A stretch of DNA of 64,000 bases from an uncultured Sulfurovum sp. (GCA_913055205.1 CAJXJN010000009.1:1-64000); one strand, 5' to 3'; numbered from the stretch's first letter, positions 9,165 to 17,788 are shown. Notes: a model not told the origin generated them from the sequence alone. Translations and numbers: made by a program.

Positions 9165-9197
9165 CAACTTCAGCAGTTGGCTCATGCGACTGGTCGC
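9165..9197 (-). repeat. two-hairpin dispersed repeat, copy 1
   Basis: Read on the minus strand: stem A ATGCGAC-CA-GTCGCAT (occupying 9184-9199), a TGAGCC linker, then stem B CAACT-GCTGA-AGTTG (9165-9179). It lies between the small membrane-protein gene at 9229-9576 and norC. Copies 2 and 3 flank rpmE at about 30 kb. The loops and linker are conserved while the stem bases change in a compensatory way. Confidence 0.7.
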
Positions 9198-9228
9198 ATT
9201 TTGACTTTACACCAAAGTGTTCAATTTA

Positions 9229-9576
9229 TTATTTTTCTTGTATGGTTTCATCTATTTTTTCGTAACGATCATCCGCAGCACTTATCAGATAAAAATAGAG
9301 GTGAGGAATAAAAAGATACGCTATCATCGCAACCATCAGTACTTTCATCGTAAAGTGGTTACTTTGAATAAGAACAGCGAAATCATACAAGAAGTAAGTT
9401 TGCAATGCCCAAAACAGATATCCGACAGGCATCCATTTTTTAGAAAAGTACCCCATTTTAGAGAGGGTAATGATCGCTGCATACCCTACGCCAAAAACGA
9501 GTACAAGTGTTGACTCTATAAAGATAGGTAAGAATTGATCTAACGCAATCTCAGGACGAATTATCAACGGTTCCAT
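9229..9576 (-). CDS. small membrane protein heading the nor-nir operon
   Basis: A 115-residue protein with about three hydrophobic helices (LPIFIESTLVLVFGVGYAAI, MPVGYLFWALQTYFLYDFAVL, VLMVAMIAYLFIPHLYFYLI). The start at 9576 (MEPLIIRPE) is chosen over a longer reading because TAGGAG lies just before it. It is first in the transcription unit leading to norC, norB, the 48-codon ORF and nirS, and has an FNR-type promoter directly upstream. No family was recognised; a role in NO reductase assembly or function is inference from position only. Confidence 0.75.
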   Translation of the reverse strand: MEPLIIRPEIALDQFLPIFIESTLVLVFGVGYAAIITLSKMGYFSKKWMPVGYLFWALQTYFLYDFAVLIQSNHFTMKVLMVAMIAYLFIPHLYFYLISAADDRYEKIDETIQEK

Positions 9577-9966
9577 TATGTCTCCTATTGGATATCTATT
9601 TACTAAAGGGATCAAAACCCTAGAGCATACGAGTATTATGACAGTTTAGAAAAGTAATGGGATTGACATATATCAAGAAAATAGATAAAAATCATAAATT
9701 TTGATAATTTGATTAAGTAAAAATTATAGTGTTATTTTAGAAGAAAAAGTTATACTTTGGAAAAAGTCAAAAGTGCCAAATCTTGACATAGAAAAAATGA
9801 ACTGGCAATAACCATTGTGTTCATGGGCTTCTTGAAAAATCATTGCCGAATCTATAGCTGCGACTCAAATGTATCAAAAACCTCCTAAACACAAGCGTTG
9901 TTACTATTTTAAAATTTTCTATTATCTGGATTTGGAAAGATACCCTGGCTTGACCAGAGGTGTTCT
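9577..9966. other. 390-base intergenic region with regulatory box and a possible tiny ORF
   Basis: The right part holds no gene with clear support. The left part holds the FNR-type promoter (9635-9676). A plus-strand frame open from about 9840 contains an ATG at 9869 and runs to TAA at 10009 (46 codons). It gives an aromatic, basic peptide (MYQKPPKHKRCYYFKIFYY...) with no recognisable ribosome site, overlapping the 3' end of the minus-strand gene at 9967-10332. It could be a decayed remnant of a larger gene or chance. Confidence 0.4.
9635..9676 (-). promoter_or_regulatory. FNR/DNR-type class II promoter of the first nor-nir operon
   Basis: The box at 9663-9676 reads TTGAC-ATAT-ATCAA, one base off the FNR/DNR consensus TTGAT-N4-ATCAA. 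On the minus strand a CATAAT hexamer lies at 9640-9635, separated from the box by 22 bases. This places the box centre at -41.5 relative to a start near 9628, the class II activator position. The operon's first ATG is at 9576. Confidence 0.72.
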
Positions 9967-10332
9967 TTATTTAACAACACATCTTGCAGAAAAGAAAGGT
10001 CTTGAATAATTTGGAGAGACAAAGTTGTCTCCTTCCAATGACCAGTCCTTGGATTTTTGAATAATTACGATCTGTGCTACTTTTCGTTGCATTCTACTCT
10101 CACAAATAATAGGCATGTCTTTTTCAAATGCTTTCTTAACCTCTGTCATTCTACTGACAGTCATACTATAATGTGCACCGATCATAATAGCGATCACCAA
10201 TGATACCCACATTAGCCCTTTTTTTACTGCCCCCTTTGCCATGAACGGTCTGCTGGTAACGAACAGTGTGATCAGTAGTACTATCGCTCCCAGTATAAGA
10301 TATGCACCTTCTAAAAAGAAAAAGTTTTTCAT
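9967..10332 (-). CDS. membrane protein of unknown function, divergent unit (left arm)
   Basis: 121 residues with two N-terminal helices (about residues 6-26 and 39-54). A soluble segment follows, probably periplasmic, with two cysteines (IICES, ARCVVK) and many basic residues. No family recognised. It diverges from the gene at 10458, and a perfect FNR-type box lies between them. A TACTAT hexamer at the class II distance on this strand suggests that the box serves both arms. Its place beside nor/nir hints at an anaerobic or NO-related role, which is inference. Confidence 0.65.
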   Translation of the reverse strand: MKNFFFLEGAYLILGAIVLLITLFVTSRPFMAKGAVKKGLMWVSLVIAIMIGAHYSMTVSRMTEVKKAFEKDMPIICESRMQRKVAQIVIIQKSKDWSLEGDNFVSPNYSRPFFSARCVVK

Positions 10333-10388
10333 TATATATGCCTCGTGTTTTAATAAAGTAATAGTAGCACACTTTAATTATACACAGA

Positions 10389-10402
10389 TTGATATTCATC
10401 AA
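10389..10402. promoter_or_regulatory. perfect FNR-type box in a divergent promoter
   Basis: TTGAT-ATTC-ATCAA matches the FNR consensus at all ten defined bases. Rightward, TATACT at 10425-10430 lies exactly 22 bases after the box (box centre at -41.5 for a start near 10437). Leftward, TACTAT (10366-10361) is at a comparable distance. The two genes it faces both encode small unknown membrane proteins. Confidence 0.8.
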
Positions 10403-10457
10403 GCGATTTTTAGCCAAAAGGCTCTATACTTTCTAAAAATATCAATGAAGGTCCGTT

Positions 10458-10841
10458 ATGAACTCAATGAAAAAATATCTTCCTATTGCACTACTCATAG
10501 GATTTATACTCTTTGGTCTTGATGCATTTTTCCAAAGTAAACCCAGTCCAAAGAATGAACGTATATATAAAACCGTACAACAATACAGTCCTTATTATTT
10601 GGATAAACGTTTCGGGGGACTTCAGATCATGAGTAAAGAAGACCCTGAATTTAAAGAGAAACCTACCAATATGACCCTATTTAAAGAGTTTGAACGGCTG
10701 GAAAAAGTGTGGGGAGAAAAACATCTGAAAATAGAAAACAATACTCTTATTATCTTGGATAATAACGGTTCACAACTTTCAAAACTGCCACTGCATAGCA
10801 AAGAAGAGATGGATTTTATACATCGATACTACGGAATATAA
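10458..10841 (+). CDS. single-span membrane-anchored protein of unknown function
   Basis: 127 residues: one N-terminal helix (YLPIALLIGFILFGLDAFF) acting as a signal anchor, then a charged, probably periplasmic domain with no cysteines (KNERIYKTVQQYSPYYLDKRFGG...). The ribosome site GAAGG lies 6 bases before the ATG. Its promoter carries a perfect FNR-type box with a well-placed -10. The gene at 10845 follows after 3 bases. Function unknown; co-regulation with denitrification genes is inferred from the box. Confidence 0.72.
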   Translation: MNSMKKYLPIALLIGFILFGLDAFFQSKPSPKNERIYKTVQQYSPYYLDKRFGGLQIMSKEDPEFKEKPTNMTLFKEFERLEKVWGEKHLKIENNTLIILDNNGSQLSKLPLHSKEEMDFIHRYYGI

Positions 10842-10844
10842 ATC

Positions 10845-11033
10845 ATGCAGAATATTGTGATTACTCTTGTTTTTTCTATTGTGATGCTGGTTTTTATGGC
10901 TTTTCCTGCTATGAAAATAGTAGAGTGGATAAAACCTAAAATAAACCTTTCTGAAAAATGGTATAACATTCTTCAAATACTACTTACTATACTTCTCTCT
11001 CTTATCATAGGACTCTTCCTTAAATTTGCATAA
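10845..11033 (+). CDS. 62-residue two-helix membrane protein
   Basis: A short gene starting 3 bases after its neighbour, so very probably co-translated. The product has two hydrophobic helices (VITLVFSIVMLVFMAFPAM and ILQILLTILLSLIIGLFL) joined by a short basic loop (EWIKPKINLSEKW). It is the second gene of the FNR-box unit. No family recognised. Confidence 0.65.
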   Translation: MQNIVITLVFSIVMLVFMAFPAMKIVEWIKPKINLSEKWYNILQILLTILLSLIIGLFLKFA

Positions 11034-11110
11034 CCGACTATTAACAACAATTTAGCTAAAATAATTCATTAATTTTGACTGCCTATGGGCATGTCTTGGA
11101 GCGAATAAGA

Positions 11111-12031
11111 ATGAACAAAGCTAAATATATCTGGATGGATGGCGAACTTACACCTTGGGATGATGCAAAAGTGCATGTCCTTACACATACATTACACTAT
11201 GGTAATGGTGCCATAGAAGGGACCAAAGCCTATAAAACTGTAGATGGAAGATGTGCGATTTTCAAGTTAAATGAACACACACAAAGACTTTTAAACTCAT
11301 CTAAAATGACGCTTATGGATGTACCTTTTACACTTGAAGAGCTCAACGCTGCACAAATAAAACTCCTACAGGAGAATGAACTCTTTGACGGTGCCTATAT
11401 CAGACCACTGGTTTATCTCGGGTATGGTGTTATGGGTCTCTATCATAAAGATGCTCCCGTTCAGGTTTCTATCTCTGCATGGGAATGGGGAGCGTATCTT
11501 GGTGAAGAGGGCCTTCGCAAAGGTGTAAGAGTAAAGATCTCATCCATGACAAGAACACCGAACACATCAGGTATGGGAAAAGCCAAAGCCGTAGCAAACT
11601 ACCTGAACTCTCAAATGGCAAAATTTGAAGCAGTTGAAGCAGGATATGATGAAGCCCTTCTAAGAGATGACCAGGGCTACATTGCTGAAGCTTCAGGTGC
11701 ATGCTTCTTCATGGTAAGGGATGGAAAGCTTATCTCTCCTCCAAGTGACAACACACTTGAGTCCATCACACAACAAACGGTGATAGACTTAGCCAATGAT
11801 ATGGGTATCGAAGTAGTAAGAAGACGTATTACCCGTGAAGAGATATACATCGCAGATGAAGCATTCTTTACAGGAACAGCTGCCGAAGTAACCCCTATCC
11901 GTGAAGTAGATGCACGTATCATTGGTGCCGGTTCACGTGGACCTATCACTGAAAAATTACAAACAGCCTATTTTGATGTAGTCGAAGGTAAGAATCCTGA
12001 CTATATCCAACATTTAACCTATATAAACTAA
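11111..12031 (+). CDS. ilvE: branched-chain amino acid aminotransferase
   Basis: A PLP-dependent fold-type IV transaminase for the last step of valine, leucine and isoleucine synthesis. I use the ATG at 11111 (MNKAKYIWMDGEL), which gives 306 residues, the normal IlvE length; an upstream in-frame TTG at 11075 is less likely. Seen motifs: THTLHYGNGAIEGTKAY near the N terminus, the lysine region GMGKAKAVANYLNS, and EASGACFFMV plus FFTGTAAEVTPI in the C-terminal half. The SPFH gene follows after nine bases. Confidence 0.95.
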   Translation: MNKAKYIWMDGELTPWDDAKVHVLTHTLHYGNGAIEGTKAYKTVDGRCAIFKLNEHTQRLLNSSKMTLMDVPFTLEELNAAQIKLLQENELFDGAYIRPLVYLGYGVMGLYHKDAPVQVSISAWEWGAYLGEEGLRKGVRVKISSMTRTPNTSGMGKAKAVANYLNSQMAKFEAVEAGYDEALLRDDQGYIAEASGACFFMVRDGKLISPPSDNTLESITQQTVIDLANDMGIEVVRRRITREEIYIADEAFFTGTAAEVTPIREVDARIIGAGSRGPITEKLQTAYFDVVEGKNPDYIQHLTYIN

Positions 12032-12040
12032 AGGAAAATC

Positions 12041-13132
12041 ATGCCAGCAGACATGAACGATTATTTTAAAAAAAAGAAACCGAGTAGCAACTCAAATAAC
12101 AGTAACGACCGTAGTGGTGGAAACAGTTTCGAAAACCCACTGGGCAACATGGGAAAAGGTGCACCATGGATATTTATCGCCTTGGCGATAGGGTTTGCAC
12201 TCTTTGTACTTAAACCATTTACCATTATCAATTCCGGTGAAGTAGGCATTAAAGTGACCACAGGTAAATTTGAAGAAAAACCTTTGAGCGCGGGATTGCA
12301 CTTTTATATTCCTGTATTACAGAAGATCATTCCGGTCAATACACGTATCAGACTGATCACCTACAGTAACGATATGTCTACCGAACTGGGAGACAGATAT
12401 AAAAGTTTTGAAGGCGGTCTAAGAAGAAACAGGGCCATACCTGTACTGGATAAAAGAGGTTTGACCGTCAACATCGACCTTGCAGTGCAGTATAGCCTCA
12501 AACCGGAATCTGCCCCTGCGACCATAGAAAAATGGGGTGCAAGCTGGGAAGAGAAGATCATCAACTCCAAAGTAAGAGAAGTTGTTAGAGATGTCGTAGG
12601 TCAATACACAGCAGAACAGCTTCCTGAAATGAGAAATGAGATCGCATCGGCTATCCAGACCAAAGTAAGGGAAAAAGTAGATGCTCTTCCTAACCAGCCT
12701 GTGGTACTTTCATCTGTAGAATTGAGAAATATCGTACTGCCTCCAAAGATCAAAGAGAAGATCGAAGAGGTTCAGGCAGCTAAACAGGATGTAACTATTG
12801 CAGAGCAGGAAAAAGAGAAAGCAAAACAGCAAGCACAAAAAGCAGCTGAAGTAGCACGTGGTGTAGCAGAGAAAAACCGTATTGAAGCACAGGGTGAAGC
12901 AGATAAGATCCGTATCGAAGCTGAAGAGCAGGCAAAAGCGAATAGACTCATCTCAGATTCACTTACTCCTGAACTTCTCCAGCTTGAGCAGATAAAAACA
13001 CAGGGTAAGTTCAATGAAGCACTCAAAGTCAACAGAGATGCACAGATATTCCTTACACCTGGCGGTGCAGTACCTAACATCTGGGTAGATGCAAAAGGCA
13101 AAGAGCAGAAAGCCATTTCTGCACAACAATAA
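12041..13132 (+). CDS. SPFH/prohibitin-family membrane protein (HflK/HflC-like)
   Basis: 363 residues: a low-complexity Ser/Asn-rich cytoplasmic head, one helix at about 40-58 (APWIFIALAIGFALFVL), an SPFH domain (NSGEVGIKVTTGKF... to about residue 235), then a long Glu/Ala/Lys-rich coiled coil (about 245-310). Family members form membrane rings or microdomains and often restrain FtsH-type proteases. The order head-TM-SPFH-coil resembles bacterial prohibitins. The specific partner cannot be told here. Confidence 0.88.
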   Translation: MPADMNDYFKKKKPSSNSNNSNDRSGGNSFENPLGNMGKGAPWIFIALAIGFALFVLKPFTIINSGEVGIKVTTGKFEEKPLSAGLHFYIPVLQKIIPVNTRIRLITYSNDMSTELGDRYKSFEGGLRRNRAIPVLDKRGLTVNIDLAVQYSLKPESAPATIEKWGASWEEKIINSKVREVVRDVVGQYTAEQLPEMRNEIASAIQTKVREKVDALPNQPVVLSSVELRNIVLPPKIKEKIEEVQAAKQDVTIAEQEKEKAKQQAQKAAEVARGVAEKNRIEAQGEADKIRIEAEEQAKANRLISDSLTPELLQLEQIKTQGKFNEALKVNRDAQIFLTPGGAVPNIWVDAKGKEQKAISAQQ

Positions 13133-13138
13133 ATTCAG

Positions 13139-13234
13139 TGAAGAGTGAAGAGTGAAGAGTGAAGAGTTGATGTATGCATTTTCTTTGAAAATGCTTTGAT
13201 CTTCTCAACGCTTAACGCTCAACGCTCAACGCTG
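13139..13234. repeat. two heptamer tandem arrays upstream of hisIE
   Basis: Array 1 (13139-13166) is four exact copies of TGAAGAG. Array 2 (13207-13234) is AACGCTT, AACGCTC, AACGCTC, AACGCTG. Both have a strict 7-bp period and lie in the 122-base gap between the SPFH gene and hisIE. Related 7-bp arrays lie at 53121-53155 and 62680-62714. Confidence 0.8.
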
Positions 13235-13254
13235 ATAATTTCGGAGAAATTATC

Positions 13255-13923
13255 ATGATGACCATCGATTGGAACAAAAACCCCCTCATCCCTGCCATTG
13301 CACAGGACAATGAAACAAACCAGGTACTTATGCTTGCCTATATGAATGAAGAAGCCTATAACCTTACTCTTTCAACTGGTTATGCCCATTATTTCAGCAG
13401 AAGTAAACAGCGCATCTGGAAAAAAGGTGAAAGTTCAGGACATACCCAGGAAGTCAAAGATGTATTACTTGACTGTGACGCCGATACCGTTATACTTAAA
13501 ATAAAGCAAAATGGTGTAGCCTGTCATACAGGGCGTAAAAGCTGTTTCTTTACTTCTGTCATACAAGATAAAATCATCTTGGATAAAGAGGTAGATACAG
13601 ATGCTATCTATGGTGTAGTGGACACACTCTACCATACCATTTTAGAGCGTAAAAATGCTCCGGCAGAAGCTAAATCATGGACAAAAAAGTTACTTGATGA
13701 TAAAGAGCTCATGCTGAGCAAGATCCGTGAAGAAGCAGATGAAGTTTGTGTAGCCATTAACGAAGAGAGTGATGAACAGGTCATCTATGAATCTGCTGAT
13801 CTGCTTTATCATACATTGGTGGGACTAGGATATAGAGAGATATCTCCGGACAGAGTCAAGCAAGAACTTGCCAGAAGATTTGGAATGAGCGGGATAGAGG
13901 AAAAAGAGGGACGAAAAAAATAA
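13255..13923 (+). CDS. hisIE: bifunctional phosphoribosyl-AMP cyclohydrolase/phosphoribosyl-ATP pyrophosphatase
   Basis: Catalyses the second and third steps of histidine synthesis in the cytoplasm. The N-terminal HisI domain (1-110) shows SRSKQRIWKKGESSGH, the metal-binding DCDADT motif and CHTGRKSCFF. The C-terminal HisE domain (about 120-210) shows the MazG-like KIREEADEV and ESADLLYHTLV motifs. At 222 residues the length fits the fused form. The ATG pair at 13255/13258 is the start; it follows a TCGGAGAAATT ribosome-site region. Confidence 0.95.
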   Translation: MMTIDWNKNPLIPAIAQDNETNQVLMLAYMNEEAYNLTLSTGYAHYFSRSKQRIWKKGESSGHTQEVKDVLLDCDADTVILKIKQNGVACHTGRKSCFFTSVIQDKIILDKEVDTDAIYGVVDTLYHTILERKNAPAEAKSWTKKLLDDKELMLSKIREEADEVCVAINEESDEQVIYESADLLYHTLVGLGYREISPDRVKQELARRFGMSGIEEKEGRKK

Positions 13924-13971
13924 TTCTCCCGTTATATAATATAAGTTAACCTCACTGAATAACTAATCTAT

Positions 13972-13998
13972 GTCATCCTGAACCAGGTTCAGGATGAC
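13972..13998. repeat. 27-bp perfect palindrome between convergent genes
   Basis: GTCATCCTGAACC, a central A, then the exact reverse complement. It lies between convergent hisIE and purF and could serve as a bidirectional terminator stem, although no T-run follows. The arm is the widespread TCATCCTGAAC...TTCAGGATGA type seen scattered in many bacterial genomes (from memory). Confidence 0.75.
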
Positions 13999-14019
13999 GT
14001 TGTTAATCGGAGATCTCAA

Positions 14020-15387
14020 TTAACAGTCATTACAGCTAGGGCTTTTTGCGTTACCACCTGCAAAATACTTCCCGTCAAAACTTACAAGAGAATAATTTCT
14101 ATCATTGCCAAGTGACTCTTTAAGCCCTTCTATAGAGAGGAAACCAAGTGTTGTAGCCCCTATCATTTCGGCTACCTTCTCTACACTGTTACTTGAAGAG
14201 ATAAGCTCCACTTGTGTAGGAGTATCTATCCCATAGCGACAAGGATACTTTATCTCTGGTGCCGCAATGCGCATATGTACTTCTTTTGCCCCGGCATCAA
14301 GTAACATTCTGACAATTTGTTTAGAGGTAGTACCCCTTACAAGTGAATCATCAATAATGGCTACTCTTTTACCTGCAATAAGATGTTTTACCGGTGAAAG
14401 TTTAAGTTTCACTTTCAGATCACGTATCTCTTGAGTAGGTTCGATAAAAGTACGGCCAACATAATGATTACGTACTATACCCATCTCAAATGGCACACCA
14501 AGCCCCTCTGCATACCCTCTGGCAGCAGCTACACCACTGTCTGGCACAGGAAGTACGATATCCACGTCAGCAGGTGTCTCTTTAGCCAATCTGCGGCCCA
14601 TCTCTAAACGCGTTTGATAAACATTTTTACCATCGATGATAGAATCTGGTCTTGCAAAATAGATATATTCAAAAGCACAAGGATGATAATCCGGTTCAAA
14701 AATCTGCTCAGATTTTGGTTCTTTACCTTCTTCAAAAATAAGCATCTCCCCTGGCTCTACATCACGTACAAACTCTGCTCCAACCAGATCAAATGCACAC
14801 GTTTCACTTGCTACGATCCAGCCACCGTCCTTAAGTTTCCCTAAACTCAATGGTCTAATACCAAAACGATCACGGATTACAAACATTTTAGAACGACTTT
14901 GAATCGCTAGACAATACGCACCCTCTATCTTAGTAAGCATATCTTTGATACGATCAACCAATGCATCTTTTTGGCTTTTGGCGATAAGATGTACGATATT
15001 TTCTGTATCCATACCTGTTTGGAAAATAGCACCTTTATCGATGAGTTCATTACGTACTTCATACTTGTTTACAAGGTTACCATTATGTGCAATGGAGATC
15101 TCTCCAAGTTTATACTTTGCAAATACAGGCTGAGCATCCAAAACAGAGTCAGACCCTGCTGTAGAGTAACGGTTATGGCCAATAGCACAGTTACCGGAAA
15201 GAACCTCAAAGCAAGGCTCATCAAATACATCTGTCACAAGCCCTCTTTTTTTAATGAGATGGATCTTCTCTCCGTCTGCAGCAGAGATCCCTGAAGACTC
15301 TTGTCCGCGATGTTGCATTGAAAAGAGAGAGTAATACGCTATCTTTGAAGCATTTTTTGCACCATATACACCTACAATTGCACACAT
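14020..15387 (-). CDS. purF: amidophosphoribosyltransferase
   Basis: The first committed enzyme of purine synthesis, transferring the glutamine amide onto PRPP. The N-terminal nucleophile cysteine is residue 2 (MCAIVGVYG), starting an Ntn glutaminase domain with QHRGQESSGI and GHNRYSTAG. The PRPP-binding loop of the transferase domain is VAIIDDSLVRGTTSKQIV (near residue 345). 455 residues is normal. The protein ends ...SPSCNDC, which may be relevant to Fe-S binding as in the Bacillus-type enzyme. Last gene of trxA-trxB-dapB-purF, with one base between dapB and purF. Confidence 0.96.
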   Translation of the reverse strand: MCAIVGVYGAKNASKIAYYSLFSMQHRGQESSGISAADGEKIHLIKKRGLVTDVFDEPCFEVLSGNCAIGHNRYSTAGSDSVLDAQPVFAKYKLGEISIAHNGNLVNKYEVRNELIDKGAIFQTGMDTENIVHLIAKSQKDALVDRIKDMLTKIEGAYCLAIQSRSKMFVIRDRFGIRPLSLGKLKDGGWIVASETCAFDLVGAEFVRDVEPGEMLIFEEGKEPKSEQIFEPDYHPCAFEYIYFARPDSIIDGKNVYQTRLEMGRRLAKETPADVDIVLPVPDSGVAAARGYAEGLGVPFEMGIVRNHYVGRTFIEPTQEIRDLKVKLKLSPVKHLIAGKRVAIIDDSLVRGTTSKQIVRMLLDAGAKEVHMRIAAPEIKYPCRYGIDTPTQVELISSSNSVEKVAEMIGATTLGFLSIEGLKESLGNDRNYSLVSFDGKYFAGGNAKSPSCNDC

Positions 15388-15388
15388 A

Positions 15389-16156
15389 TTAAATTCCTAA
15401 ACAGTCGTTGATAGAGTAGAGTCCACTCTCTTGATCTACAAGCCATTTCGCTGCACGAATAGCACCTTTTGAAAATGTCTCTCTACTCGTAGCAGTATGA
15501 TTTAGTTCTAAAAACTCTCCATCATTATAGAAACCAACCGTATGTCTGCCTACTATGTCACCGCCACGCAGTGCCATAACTGCTATTTCATCTTTACTTC
15601 TTGCACCTATCTGGCCATCTCTACCCGATACACGTACAGCATCAAGATCCAATCCTCTACCTTTAGCTGCAAATTCACCCAATGTTAAAGCTGTACCACT
15701 TGGTGCATCTACTTTATATCTATGGTGCTGCTCTACGATCTCAATATCAAAATCTTTGAGTGTTGCAGCTACTTGCTCAACAAGTTGTTTGAGTAGTGCA
15801 ATACCTGCTGACATATTTGATGCATAAAGTACCGGCATCTCTTTGGATGCTTCGGTTAAAAGATTTTGCTGATGTGCAGTAAATCCTGTCGTTGCGATCA
15901 CCAATGGTGTAGGATTTTTTAATGCCTCTTCACAAAGTGTTTGTGTTGCCTGTGGTGCAGAAAAATCTATCACTATATCACAATGCTCCAGTAAAGCACT
16001 CATGCTGTTTGTAATAAAAACATCCGAGGGAACATCTACGGTCAATTCATCATATACATGCAGTGCTGTAAGCTCCAATCCGTCTTCTTCAAGTACATTC
16101 TTAATAAGGTGCTCACCCATTCTGCCTGTACTACCCACTATACCAACTTTTGCCAT
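15389..16156 (-). CDS. dapB: 4-hydroxy-tetrahydrodipicolinate reductase
   Basis: NAD(P)H-dependent reductase of the diaminopimelate/lysine pathway. It has an N-terminal Rossmann motif (VGIVGSTGRMGEHL), a DFSAPQAT segment and the DapB signature EQHHRYKVDAPSGTAL. 255 residues matches the family. It lies one base from trxB upstream and one base from purF downstream, so translation is probably coupled. Confidence 0.96.
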   Translation of the reverse strand: MAKVGIVGSTGRMGEHLIKNVLEEDGLELTALHVYDELTVDVPSDVFITNSMSALLEHCDIVIDFSAPQATQTLCEEALKNPTPLVIATTGFTAHQQNLLTEASKEMPVLYASNMSAGIALLKQLVEQVAATLKDFDIEIVEQHHRYKVDAPSGTALTLGEFAAKGRGLDLDAVRVSGRDGQIGARSKDEIAVMALRGGDIVGRHTVGFYNDGEFLELNHTATSRETFSKGAIRAAKWLVDQESGLYSINDCLGI

Positions 16157-16157
16157 A

Positions 16158-17096
16158 TTACGCTTGCTCCTGAATATATGAAATGACTTGAAGTGCTGCT
16201 ACTGCACCATCACCCGCTGCTGACACCACTTGTTTAGGTGCTTCTATACGCATGTCACCTGCTGCAAAAAGTCCGGGAAGAGATGTTTTCATACTTAGAT
16301 CAACGATCACCTGACCCCAATCATTCATCTTACAGATAAACTCACCCTTTTCATCTTTAAGCACAGCATTATTAACATCATGCCCTACAAATACAAAAAG
16401 ACCCGGATTGTCCAACTGCGTGATCTCCCCTGCTTTATTTTTGATCTTTACTCCTGTTACACCCATTGCATCACCCAGGACTTCTTCAATAATACTGTCA
16501 GTAATAAGATGTATATTCTCTTTTCTTTTTACTCTGTCCACTGTTGAAGGTGCTGCCCTGAAGGTATCTCTTCTGTGTACGATATAAACATCTGAACAGA
16601 TGTTGGAAAGATAATACGCTTCTTCAAGTGCTGTGTCACCGCCGCCAAGTACCGTGACCGGCTTGTCCTTGTAAAAGAAACCGTCACAGGTAGCACAGGT
16701 ACTGACTCCTTTACCAAAAAATTCATCTTCACCTTTAAAGCCCGCTCTTTTGGGTGTACTTCCTGTACAAACAATAGCTGTTTTGGCTTCGACGGTCTCA
16801 CCGCCTTCTAAGGTAATGGTAAAATATTCTCCTGTTTTTTCGACACGTTCCACTTTTTTCATCTCATGTTTGAGTCCAAAGTGGAAGCACTGTTTCTGCC
16901 AGGTATCCATAAAATCCATACCTGTTTTATCGTGCTCAAAAAATCCTGGATAATTTTCTATCTCAGAACTCTGGGTAATCTGTCCACCCGGCATACCCAT
17001 CTCAAACATTGTTACATTTTTGAGTCCACCTCTTGTTGCATAGAGCCCTGCGGTCAAGCCCGCTGGTCCACCACCGATAATCGCACAATCTAACAT
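16158..17096 (-). CDS. trxB: thioredoxin-disulfide reductase
   Basis: FAD/NADPH enzyme that reduces thioredoxin. Motifs: FAD-binding [17 protein letters not shown], redox-active CATC in [11 protein letters not shown] (near residue 135), NADPH-binding [13 protein letters not shown], and the C-terminal GLFAAGDMR. 312 residues is normal. It lies 134 bases downstream of trxA on the same strand, reproducing the trxA-trxB order that I recall from other Campylobacterota. Confidence 0.96.
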   Translation of the reverse strand: MLDCAIIGGGPAGLTAGLYATRGGLKNVTMFEMGMPGGQITQSSEIENYPGFFEHDKTGMDFMDTWQKQCFHFGLKHEMKKVERVEKTGEYFTITLEGGETVEAKTAIVCTGSTPKRAGFKGEDEFFGKGVSTCATCDGFFYKDKPVTVLGGGDTALEEAYYLSNICSDVYIVHRRDTFRAAPSTVDRVKRKENIHLITDSIIEEVLGDAMGVTGVKIKNKAGEITQLDNPGLFVFVGHDVNNAVLKDEKGEFICKMNDWGQVIVDLSMKTSLPGLFAAGDMRIEAPKQVVSAAGDGAVAALQVISYIQEQA

Positions 17097-17230
17097 TCTG
17101 AATCCTTAAAATGATTAAACAAATAATTATTGGAATTATACACTTTAAATACTTGGTTAATAATTTTAAAAAGGGATTTCAATTTGGAAGAAGAAAAGTG
17201 GGGAGAAAATCTCCTCACTCTTTAGACAAC

Positions 17231-17548
17231 TTACAGTTGTGCGTTGATTTTTTCTGCAAATGCATCTTTAGAAGCTGCACCTACCATTTGATCTACCACT
17301 TCACCGTCTTTGAAGAAAAGGATCGCTGGGATTGATCTGATACCGTATTTTACAGCTAAGTCTTGTTGCTCATCTGTGTTTACTTTAGCGATAGTTGCTT
17401 TTCCGTCAAAATCTTCTGCCAATTCTTCTACAACTGGAGCGATCATTCTACAAGGTCCACACCATGGAGCCCAAAAGTCTACCATTGTTACACCCTCTGC
17501 TACTGTTGCATCAAAGTTTTCTGCTGTCAATTCTACATATTTTGCCAT
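17231..17548 (-). CDS. trxA: thioredoxin
   Basis: A 105-residue cytoplasmic dithiol carrier with the active site WCGPC (VDFWAPWCGPCRMI) and the cis-proline region RSIPAILFF. Likely the first gene of the trxA-trxB-dapB-purF unit. The 230 bases upstream (17549-17788) contain only A/T-rich promoter-like sequence and no gene. Confidence 0.97.
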   Translation of the reverse strand: MAKYVELTAENFDATVAEGVTMVDFWAPWCGPCRMIAPVVEELAEDFDGKATIAKVNTDEQQDLAVKYGIRSIPAILFFKDGEVVDQMVGAASKDAFAEKINAQL

Positions 17549-17788
17549 ATTTATTCCTTTAAAATGTTATCTTGAAATTATATACTAATTTCATTAATGA
17601 ACTGTTGTTATAACTTATCTTTGTTATTTTGTCAATAGTTTTTCTAGTTCTGTTAAAAATATACACTTTAGAACCTTATAACCAACCTAAGATACTCATA
17701 ATGAGTTTTACAAATGTAAGTTTTTGCAAGAGGTTTTTAAAACTTAGCCTAGATAAAAGCCAGAGATGTTATGAGCACCTTGGGCCAG

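Noticed and set aside
12772-13116. 114-codon minus-strand frame inside the SPFH gene
   Set aside because: Ser/Ala/Cys-rich antisense of the coiled coil; low-complexity reverse reading, no start signal.
13139-13234. CRISPR array upstream of hisIE
   Set aside because: The units are 7-bp direct tandem repeats without spacers, and no cas genes are present in the window.
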